Source: Plakobranchus ocellatus
Lineage: Eukaryota > Mollusca > Gastropoda > Plakobranchidae
Length of the DNA stretch: 21,664 nucleotides
Assembly (NCBI GenBank): GCA_019648995.1
Contig: BLXT01006933.1
Span: 137,427 to 159,090 of the forward strand
Direction: 5' to 3'
In this document: in pieces, positions 1 through 10,300 of the stretch
How positions within the stretch are numbered: position 1 is the stretch's first letter
Layout: each line of letters starts with the position of its first letter
The notes under the pieces: model-generated
Databases searched by the model: none
The model's input: the letters and a program-made list of their open reading frames with translations, nothing else
What the model was told of the DNA's origin: nothing
Program-made: the position numbers and the translations under genes

Positions 1-480
1 ACTGGATATAGAGTTATATTAAGAGAGGACTCTTTGTGGTAACGGAATGAAACTTGGTGAGTGTTCAGTAATATGTCCCTACTAATACTATACATTGCAT
101 GAGTTTGGTACTAATTGGTTAATACAATTTTTTTTTTAATCCAATCAAAACATCGCATGTATTATTATTTTTCCTTTTAATAGTCTTGAAACTTTGGATC
201 TCATTATATTGGATCTATACATGCTAGGATTACCATTTTTTTTCGCAAATCAAATACCCTTCCATATTTTTTACAAGATCGCATACAAAAAGCGCTGATT
301 TCTTTACTTTTACACTCATTAATAAAGTTAAAGGATAACATAATTTCACCAATTATAAGTTCTGCAGGCAGAAGAAACGAACACCGCTCACCCGGAAAGT
401 GACCGCAGTTTGACCTAGGTCAAGCCGGCCAGGCCATCACTGGCCTGCCGTCTAAAAGATCGCTATAACTACGCCGTGTG
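1..480. other. AT-rich DNA with a GC-rich palindromic patch, likely inside intron 8
   Basis: No exon of the hydrolase and no other gene is visible. Bases 1-360 are AT-rich. About 363-475 turns GC-rich and holds the perfect 12-base palindrome TGACCTAGGTCA (two AGGTCA half-sites facing outward) and the pair GGCCAGgccatcaCTGGCC. It is likely part of a dispersed repeat; I do not recognise which. Confidence 0.4.
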
Positions 481-827
481 TACAAATAACCCAAAAAGCC
501 TTTTTTCATTTATTGGGTCAACAGGTTGTGCAAATAACTAAAAAAACGGGTTTTTCATTGGTGGGACAACATGTTGTGTCAGTATGTGATAAAGGTCCAT
601 TTTCAGTACTGGCAGAACCTGTTGAGATTTCGGTTATGATAAAATATTACATGTAACTTGATAAATATACACTTTGTACATTTTTTTCAGTCCAAAGGTG
701 TTGACTTTATCTATATTATTATGACAACAGGTTGTGCCAATTGCTCAAAAAGTGGGCGTTTCATTATTGGGACTACAGGTTGTGCAATAACTCATAAAGC
801 GGTTTTTCATAATGGGACAACAGATTG
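481..827. repeat. Degenerate 48-bp minisatellite, four copies in two pairs
   Basis: Copies at 481-528, 529-576, 735-782 and 783-827 share the pattern tgcaaataactcaaaaagcg, then a T-rich stretch, cattattgggac, and aacaggttg. The pairs are separated by about 158 bases of unrelated AT-rich DNA. Each unit ends in a small palindrome (ACAACATGTTGT is perfect in copy 2). Because 48 is divisible by 3, an open frame runs through copies 3 and 4, but it has no family similarity. Confidence 0.75.
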
Positions 828-842
828 TACTAATAATCACTC

Positions 843-1000
843 CCTTTTGTACTTAGCCAGTCCACTGCAAGGTGATCTTAGGCTTTCATCCCTCTGTCAG
901 GCCAGGGCATTGGTGGCAAGGCTCAAACCCGCAATAGAAGTGTCCCTGCAGATCTCAGGGCGGACTCATAAGCCACTATGCCACAGACACCCTGACCTGA
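843..1000 (-). mobile_element. tRNA-derived SINE (minus strand)
   Basis: Minus strand: an A box TGGCATAGTGG at 973-983 and a B box GGTTTGAGCCT at 919-929, spaced as in an internal RNA polymerase III promoter. The head folds like a tRNA: an anticodon-type stem CCCTG/CAGGG around a 7-base loop (944-960) and a T-type stem GCGGG/CTTGC around TTTGAGC. A tail of some 70 bases with no tRNA likeness follows (to about 843), which marks a SINE rather than a tRNA gene. Exact ends and target duplication were not resolved. Lies in intron 8, co-oriented with the host gene. Confidence 0.7.
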
Positions 1001-1190
1001 AAGATTGCCAAGTCCAAAGAATATAATTTAGACCCTAGGCTTAATTATAATCGGGACAGCTCAAAGTATAAGAAGTAGTAAAAACTTACTGGAAAAAAAG
1101 GTCATAAACTGATGGTTAAATATGAAAAAAATTTGGGGGGGCCACAGCTAGCAAGCTTGCACCCATGCACTTTGCAATGAATGTACTCAC

Positions 1191-1356
1191 TATGAGCTGG
1201 AGAGAAGGGATCGTCCCCAGCACTCAAGCAAACTACAGGTTTGCCAAGGGCATGGATTTTGGTATGCAGTGATGCATCTTCGTAATAATGGTCTAATGAC
1301 TCATAACCAAACACTTTTGATGTGAATCTCTCATCAAAGTCCCTGATGGTCTGGCT
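1191..1356 (-). CDS. ABHD3: ABHD3-like coding exon 8 (acidic triad motif)
   Basis: Acceptor TTTGATTAG|AGC, donor CATA|GTGAGT. Codes residues 283-337: [56 protein letters not shown] (330-335) carries the catalytic Asp. Reading on past the strong GTGAGT donor loses all family similarity, so the exon stops here in phase 1. The next exon, expected to encode the GGHIGF His motif, is not in bases 1-1190. Confidence 0.93.
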
Positions 1357-4300
1357 CTAATCAAAAAGAGACAAAAGGGTTAACTGAAATGAAACTATAC
1401 TTTTTAATCAAAACAAACATGAAAGCAAAAAGCTCCCATAAAAAACGCATATATAGAGAGATTCATTTATTTCTGCGCCAGCGTCTATTGAATCTATTTA
1501 TGATGAAAAATACTATGCCATTAAAGGAAATAGAAATTTTTATACATTTTTCTTTTTTTTCGACTGTAGAATGCTTTGGTGAAATATAATTTAAATTATC
1601 ATTTGTGATTTGACTTAAATGAAGTGGTTGTTGGCCAAATAATTTACTTTTAACGAACCAAATCAATGAGAATGAAGAAAGCATTTCACAAAAAATGCAA
1701 CTTTGTCATTCGAAATTGAAGAATATTTTTTGCAATCATATTAAAATTCATCGATCACAAATATTCTTTTCGATATATCTTACCTACATTCATAGAAATT
1801 TAAAACACTGCAAAGGAATATAAGTCAGCTCAAGAATACTTGATTAAGACACATATTTAATCACCTACAAACAGGCCTTTGGTATGGACGTATAGGTCAA
1901 GGTCCATTATTGAATAAAATAAAACAAGACTGCCTCATGCTTTGCTACTAATTCATCAACAAAGCTAAAATTTCACAAAATAAATTAGATATAGAGGACT
2001 GGGGAGAATGGAACAAAATTTTTTAGAAGTCATAGACATAATTTTGTCAAACATGGATCCCTCAAAATCACAAATGTGCCAAACTCCTCAGTTTTTCTGT
2101 GCCAGTTCCCTCTTCATGCCTTTACAACACCCATTCTTTGGTTGACCCTATTTGCATTGTTTACATCAATTCAATGAACCAATTGGTGTGAAAAAAACAT
2201 TTTGCAGAAACCATTAAAATGATATTTGTTACTCCACCTCTGTGTGTTACATCATGGGAATCTAAGCACTTGACCAGCAATGTCACTAATCAGTTGTCCA
2301 CATTATCTCATTTCCTATTTGTAAGACAAGCAGAGCAAATCAGTCTTGATGTTTAAGCTTACGATTTAGACTATAAAGAGAAAAAAACGTATTCCTCTAT
2401 ATAATTTAGTTAGATATGAAAGTTTGAATATTGAATTCTATCATTTTAAGTTGATTCCATCTATAAAAAAAAAATCTAATGCAAAAGTATTCATATGTCT
2501 TGTGATTGATTTCCTCCAATTGTCTCATATTTTACCTTCAATATATGAGGAATTTCCAAATCCTCATGCTTCTCTAAAACATCTGAGTGCCTATGGAAAG
2601 GAATGAAAAGACAATGAATTACTCAGTGAACAAAAAGATGTCTTGATTTCAAATTATGGCTTTGCCATATAAATGTACTGATAAACGTATAAATATTAGG
2701 AACAAAAATGATCGGTTTGCAAAACAATCCCAAAGAAGACTGGCAAAGATAGCCAGGAATACTAGAGCTAACCACAACTTTTGGCTTAATTTCCTCTTCC
2801 TGAGGAACGATATTGCTTCAAAGAATTTTTTTTTTTTTTTATAAATGTAACTTTCAGAACTAAACATCACTAGAGATAAGCCAAAGTTGCAATTTTCTAT
2901 TAAAAAAGTAGAATTTCAGAATGTGTTATTTTATTGGATCTTCTGAATCCTGTTTGCAAATATGCTTCTATAGGGAATGATTACATTAAGTGATTAAAAT
3001 ATAAGGAAATTTGACCAGTTGTGTTGGACAGAGGTGTGAAAACTTACATCTCAACTAGCCCACAAAGAGCTTTTGCTAAAACCCGGTTGAAGAGGTGATA
3101 ATTGATGGGAGTCTCAAGTGATTCAATGCCTTTAAAGACATTCCAGTTGACACTGAAACACATAGCAGCACAGAGGCGAGCAGTACTGCCATAGTGGGCC
3201 ATGTAGTTGAAGAGAATCATCCTAGTTTACACAAGAAATAAGTGATTTACTAATTTATGAGAAAAAAATTGAATTGTAACATCACACAATTGCATCTTAG
3301 TGTTTTATGCGCCACACAAATTATTTAAAAGGATTAACATGATAAGAAATCCACAGTTTTTTAAATGAAAATCTAAGCTTCTTTATTTCTAATGGTTTTT
3401 AAAGTTGAGAAAACTCTGCAAAATCTATTTTTATTTAAATCAGTCATAGTAGGCATTTTAGTGAAAATGACATCAATGTAACAGACTGTGTTATAGGCAT
3501 GTCCTGTTACCCCATCATTTCTTTTACTAATGGTACTATATCAACAATATCACTGTGCATGAAAGGAAGAAAATTCTTACGTTAAGGATTTTTTATTCCT
3601 TATGACAAAACTGATGGAAACTGTATTTTATCATGTGGATTCTTTATTTTATAATTAGAATAGACATATTTTTAAAATATTTTTCTTTAATACAAAGGTA
3701 TAAAGTACAATTTTAGTTTATTTTCCTCTGAATATCACTATCAGTCTATGAAGAAAATTCTCCTCCAGACCACTCATCTAACCTCCCCACCACCACCACC
3801 CCCTACACTCTCAGACCTATATGAAGGTTTCCAAAATGCCGGTTGCCATCATTCTTATGTTCAAAAGGTTTTCTATAAGCCATATTTGAAAATAATTAGA
3901 CTCATCAATGTACACTCATCTCAAGTTTCTGAGTGTGCCTGCATAAAAGGACGTGGTTCATTTCTTAAAAATCAGTTTTCGATGCATCCTTGCAGCGTGA
4001 ATTAACCACCTTTCAAATAGCACTATGATGACAAAATCACTCTAAGCGTAGACCCACACTGGAGGCGATGCGACTTGTCATAGCAAACTTGAAGGACTGA
4101 TGTCGCAGTTACTGTGCACTACCCACCGACAAGTTAGCCTGATAATTTGCGTAACAAGACTGGCCTCATGTTTCGCGCCGCAATGGTCAGTAAAATTATG
4201 CATGGTCAAGTAATGGCACCCCCTTCGGAGCCACTGACGTACAACCAGGCTGTAAAACACAAAGGATAGCTGCGACGCTCTGACAAGTTGCCGACTTGGT

Positions 4301-7300
4301 GCGCGCTCGCACCACAGAAAGAGAGTTTTTCAAAACATGTATTGTTGGACACATGAACTGCTGCCTCCAGTGTGGGCCTACGCTAAAAGTGGTCACTCAT
4401 CAATATGAGTTAATTCAGCACAAAGCAAAGAGACACAGACCTATTTTCTTAATCTAGATCTTTACATGAATTATACCTTACTGAAAATTATTTGCCCTTT
4501 TCAAGTTTGCAATTGGTGGTTCTAACGAAATACACCAACACAATTTTGAAGTCCACTGTTGCCATATAAATTAGCAATAATCATTTTGCAAATTAATTCC
4601 CAATACTTTTGACACAAATGTCTTTTTTTTCTGATGGGATAAATTAACAAATAACTTTTGAGATGCATGCCTTTATTTTCTGATGGGATAATTCCTAGGT
4701 AAAGACACTTGACCAAAAACTTGACAACAACAAAAGCAAAAACTATTTATAGTCCATTAAAACCAAAATTCCTTGCAAGATTGTCATATATAAAGTTTTT
4801 CTCACAAATTTAAATCAATATATCTTCAAACTGATCTTTTTAAGAGTGTTAATAAATATTTTTTTCTTTTTGAGGGGCAACTCTGGTTGAGAGCATAATA
4901 ACCAAACTAGAAAAATAAAAGAAAGAGGAATTTGATTCAACGAATTCTTAAAAAGATAAAGCAGTTAACTTTCTTAAGCAGCCTATTCATCTCTTACCCT
5001 CCAAGAGAGATTCCAATACCCATTAATGGGGCATCAGGATATCTTTTTTTTATATGATCAATCACTAGGGCAGTGTCATCTGACTTCGATGCACAGTATG
5101 TGCGAGGTGTCTGGATAAGGTAAGAAAAAAAGAGTGCAATATTAAAACATGCCCAGCTTTAGTCTACAGTTTTCTGTCTACATTTTTCCTTCAAATTTCA
5201 AGGAACAATTTTTTAATTATGAGACTTTATGGTCTCTAGTCATACTCATCCTCTTTATCTTCATCTTTTTGGTGGGGCTTCTACAACTGAAATAAAAAAA
5301 TAAAAAAAATTGTACTGTTATCGAAATAAAAGTATTTCAAATCAAAGCTCAAAATGGCTCGAGCAGTGATTTCAACTTTGTCAACACAGCTTTATCATTT
5401 GATATGCAAAAACTGTGTAAAAAATATTGCACTTATATTGACAATCTTGCTTGGCAATCTTTTCTTCATAAAATGTTATTTTATCAAGTGCCATTTTTTT
5501 TTTTATGTAAGATGCAGTTGAGTGATTTATGAAAAATTGCTACTGTTAAAAGAAAAGCTAGAAATTATGGAAAGGTGCACAAAATTGAATCAAATGTTCT
5601 TTCTCATTTAAAAAAAAACATTAATAAAACCCTCGAAAAGATGTGGAAGGATTTGATTTAAAGAGCTGAGTAAATGACTTACCAAAATAGGGAACATAGT
5701 GCAACCATAAGAAACTTCTGTAAACTGCACTTGAGCCATAATGTGACAAAACAGCCGTATCTCTTATATATATATATGTGTGTGTGTGTGTGCGAGTGGA
5801 GTTTACACATATTAGTGCTTAAGCCTACTTTATCTCTAAACTGTCCTACCCATATCTTTTACCTTAAGAGGAGTGCCACATGTTCCCCTGTTGTTGAAGA
5901 CAACACTCCTATATCCCATGGCAGTAGCATCTTCAACCATATGGAGAATGTAACTTTCAGAGCTGTTGCCTATAGGAAATAAAACAAAACAAAATTATCC
6001 TACAGGCAGAATAAACTGGATATTAACCAATAAGAAGTTTCCCATGCTTAAGAGGTATTAACCAATAAGTTTACCATGCCGAAGAGATAATAGCAAATCT
6101 GCAAGTGTAATGTCTTAAAGTTGAAATTTCCTTAAACACTGACAATCTTTCCATTCATGCTGACCACAAAGGGATGTCTGCTTAGGGTGCTTATGTATTG
6201 TTGGTAGAAAACAGAAATAGCACAAGTTCAGATAAAAGAAGCAGTTGCTTCATTGCAGGTCATGATACACACAGACAAAAACTGAGGCTGCATTTACTAA
6301 GCCTTGCAATTGTCCAAACATGATAGAGATATTGGGATCCTGTGCCTGGATATTGGGGTTTCAACCTTTCGGAAAAAAAAAAATTAAAAGAAGGGAAAAG
6401 GAAACAAACTTAAAACACAAAAGTGTTTTATGCATCACCCAACTCATAAAGACTTTTCTGAAGATATATTTTTTTTCATCAAATAATAAAGTCTTATATA
6501 GGCTCTTTGCTTTACATCGATTTTCTTCACTGGAACAAAAATTCAAATCAAGCATTCAGTTGTACTGAGTGATAATCACTACATAGAATTTTGAGTGCCC
6601 AGGTAGCTCCTACAAGATTTGTTAAGATGCTGATCCCACCTGTCAAGCCAGGGAGTAACAGAATTGTTGGTCGTAAATCTTTTGATGTCCTACTGTGATC
6701 ATCATTCTCAACCCAGTCCAGCTTGATAACACCACCATCAGGACATTTGATGTACTCTCTGATCACAGTTAAAGAAAGCCATGAGAAATTCTTTATAATA
6801 TGCATTAACTCTTGCAAGAAAAGTTAGATGAAAAAAAATAATGCAAAAGTACAATTTTTCACATAACACAACATGGTTTCAAATACCAATGAATTGATCA
6901 ACTTCAAACAACACATATCCATCTATTTCTTCATAATTCTCAAAGACAGATTCATAAAACAGCTTATTCTCCAAACAATGTATAAAATGAGTTCCTGTCA
7001 TCACGCATTCTATTTTTTATAATAAAATTCATTTAACCTTAAAAACATTTTTGCAAAAGATTCAATGACAATAATTATTATTTGTAGAATCAGATATAAC
7101 AACCCGAGGCAATTAGCATTTAATGCTAATTTTAAATTCAAGATACATAGACTGTACATTACAAAATTCTTTGCCTCATGAAGAGTTTGAAGTCCTGATT
7201 AGAGTCAAAATTTCTTTCAAAACGCTTAGAAGCTACAGGTTACTTTCACATAACAGTATGGCCCAAAAAATAAAACTAGCAACTAACAGATCTTCAAAGT

Positions 7301-10300
7301 GGCAAAAATTAATATTAGCCACATCCAAAGCATGAGATGAAAGCAAAACTGCTCATTACCGACTCACTTCTTTACCTTTAAAAAAAACGCCCATGTTTCT
7401 TTTAATTTCTTCACTTCATTTTACTGCGACTTCACATCTACAGAAGCCTCTTGTTAAATTTCCATTCTCGATGTTAAGATTTACTTAAAAACTCAAGTGT
7501 AAGTTTAATCCTTTCGCGTGCCATCTAATGATGATTGTTTCTGTTTTTGCCTGCAAAAGCTAAGCCTAATATCTCATGATGGGAGTTACCATGCAACAAG
7601 TGACCCTTTAGCACATATGCCTACCCTTGAAAAAACTTGAGGAACACAAAAATGTGGAGCATTAGATAAAAATGTGGAACAAACCTGAATATGAACTGGT
7701 GCTGACTGAATCAAAAAATAGAGCCTTCAATTTAACTAAGTTCCAATCTTTTTTAAAAGTCACAGAAATGTACCTTTAGGACAGAGGAGAGTGCAGAGGA
7801 TACTTGTTCCTCTCTTAGCCAATATGCCTAACATATAGCCTGCATACATTCCAATCTTTTTCTCTTAAAGTTGAGCAAATTGGCCCTAGATTAAAGACAT
7901 CTGAAAAGAAAAATTGTCCTTAAAAGTTTTTTTCCTACTTGCACTGTACTGAGTTGTTTAATTTTGGGTCACTGATTGCAATATTGCCAAAAGAATTCAA
8001 TTTTATTGGCTTTTCTCACTTCAAAAAGAAGTGCATTAAGCAATCTTCTATTCTATCCCACATACATACAGATTGCCTCAATGCATTCTTTTGGAATACA
8101 ATGCTGTAATCTTTTGCAAATTGAACTTCTGTATAATGCAATTTCCTTTTGGTCACTTAAATTGTAATACTGGTTTGTAGCAACAATATGCATACTGTTC
8201 TCCTTCAAACTTTCAACATCTCTTGGCTGCTGTCTAATGTGCAACTTAAGAAGAACACACAGTTGGCATATATACATACACTAAAGCCATGTATAGGAGA
8301 TAAGTTCTTCTGAGCTCAGGCCTTGCCCCACCCCATCCCAACCTCTTAAAGCCTGCAAGATGCAAGCACGGTTACTAATGGTGGGTTTTTGTTTATTTTT
8401 TTTAATATATAGGTCTAACCAAGAGTGCCTTAAACGTAGTAAATTCATCTGAAAAGTTTGTTCCAGTGTTAGCGCCAATTAATTTTTAACTTATTTTGTT
8501 TTATGTCCCCTAAGGTCCTCACCCTACTTTTGAAGAGAAGCGCCAATAAACCTAGACTAGATTTATTACAGAGGGTTATGGCCAAGCACACATTGGCAAA
8601 AATTCCTGATTTTGTGATAAAAATACGGATTTCTGGAACACAGGTCATTATCAGGCAGAATTCCGGATTTTCCGGAAAGGCAGGCATGTTTACTTTGAGT
8701 AATGATAGCTTTTGTTCACATGAATTTCAACAAAGTTGCGGACCAGATTTCTTACAGAAGAGATGAAAAAATATTCATATTCTTTTCTTATAACTTAAGA
8801 AGCCTTTGAGAGAAATGTTATACTGTAAGTTGATGGTTGCATTCTTTTACAACATAAGAAAAGAGGCAAAGACATTTTGTCTAAAGTCTTAACTGAGCCC
8901 TTTGCCTTTTGGTTTGGAGAAAAAATTCATTAGTCAGAAAAATAAAACCTGCATAAAAGTTTAACTTGTGCTTACCCAGTATACTCCATGTGAGGTTGAG
9001 ACTGAAGAAGACTCCTCAGCACTGTTTGCATGCGACCTTCAAATGCCCACCATGTTGGCCAGAATTTCTCTTTAGATATGGGGCAATGCTCATCAAGAAA
9101 TTGTTTCAATTTTGTGTCACCACATGCAATTACTGGCTTCTGCAAACAGTTTTTAGAAATGATTTAAAAAGAAAAAGGATTAAGTAGTGAAATGGCAGGT
9201 ACGAAAAGATTAAAACAAAAAAAAAGTACTAAAAAATCTATATAACCTCCAACATTAGAACAAAATAAAAATCAAGCTACATCTTCTTAATCCTTACTGT
9301 GACTTAAAAAACTTAAAGCCTTCTGGGGATGCTCCTTGATTTCATGAGGTCACCTACTTGGTCGTCTCGCAAAAGACATATGAACTCACCAATATTTTAA
9401 TAGCAAAATTTATGAGGAGATCAATGATTTTTTTTTTAAAGGTTATTGTCAAGATCCTAATAACTACATAATCTTCTTGTTTTCTACTTTTGCTAATATT
9501 CCACAATGTTTACCAATTTGAAAATATCTCATCATTTTTCATTTGATTCTACTGGAAAAGCATCAATTTGTGAGCTCCCACTGCTATTTTCACCAGATTG
9601 CTTGTGATGGAAGGATTATCAAAACAATTATGAAAAAAAATGGGTCTCTTTTTCTATGCCAATTTACTTAGGTTTTTTTAAAGGCTAAGCAAATTTTTAT
9701 AAAACTAATATGGATCATCATCATTACCGTGACATGTTTTTATATTCAAAATTTCACTGAACAATTCTACAATAGAAAATTTTTTTATGTTTATAATGAA
9801 ATAATTATAAGGGATTAAAAAAGTATGAAAATAATGTTTGTGCACAAAAATCACACCAAACGAAAAGTCATACTAAAAAGTTGAGGGAAAAAAAGGATAC
9901 AAGGTTTTACCTTCTAGAGATAGCAGTTTACAAAAATGTAAAAAAACAAAATAGAAGGAAAAAAGTTCCAATTAACATTAAATATAAAAAAGAACTGAAC
10001 CAACATGAACATTTAAAAAACCAGACACACAAAACCATCGTNNNNNNNNNNNNNNNNNNNNNNNNNNNNNNNNNNNNNNNNNNNNNNNNNNNNNNNNNNN
10101 NNNNNNNNNNNNNNNNNNNNNNNNNNNNNNNNNNNNNNNNNNNNNNNNNNNNNNNNNNNNNNNNNNNNNNNNNNNNNNNNNNNNNNNNNNNNNNNNNNNN
10201 NNNNNNNNNNNNAGAAGAGAGAAACTACAATTTGCACATGATGTTAATAAAATAACAATTTAAATAAGGAAAAAGCACAGTCATATTTATAAAAATGTTT

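Noticed and set aside
919-1000. A functional tRNA gene
   Set aside because: The acceptor and D arms are imperfect, the variable region is long and there is a non-tRNA tail; a SINE fits better.
658-1026. Plus-strand 122-codon open frame
   Set aside because: It runs through two minisatellite copies and antisense through the SINE; the internal 16-residue repetition follows from the 48-base unit. No family likeness.
1-1190. Terminal ABHD3 exon with the GGHIGF His motif
   Set aside because: Looked for on the minus strand across this stretch and not found; it must lie further left.
5674-5982. 102-codon plus-strand frame
   Set aside because: Shadow of ABHD3 exon 4 on the other strand, and it reads through the TG microsatellite.
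8503-8766. 87-codon plus-strand frame inside intron 2
   Set aside because: No recognisable domain and antisense to an intron. Possibly part of an old repeat.
9881-10255. Open frames on both strands crossing the N run
   Set aside because: Unknown bases are read through; there is no evidence of coding on either side.
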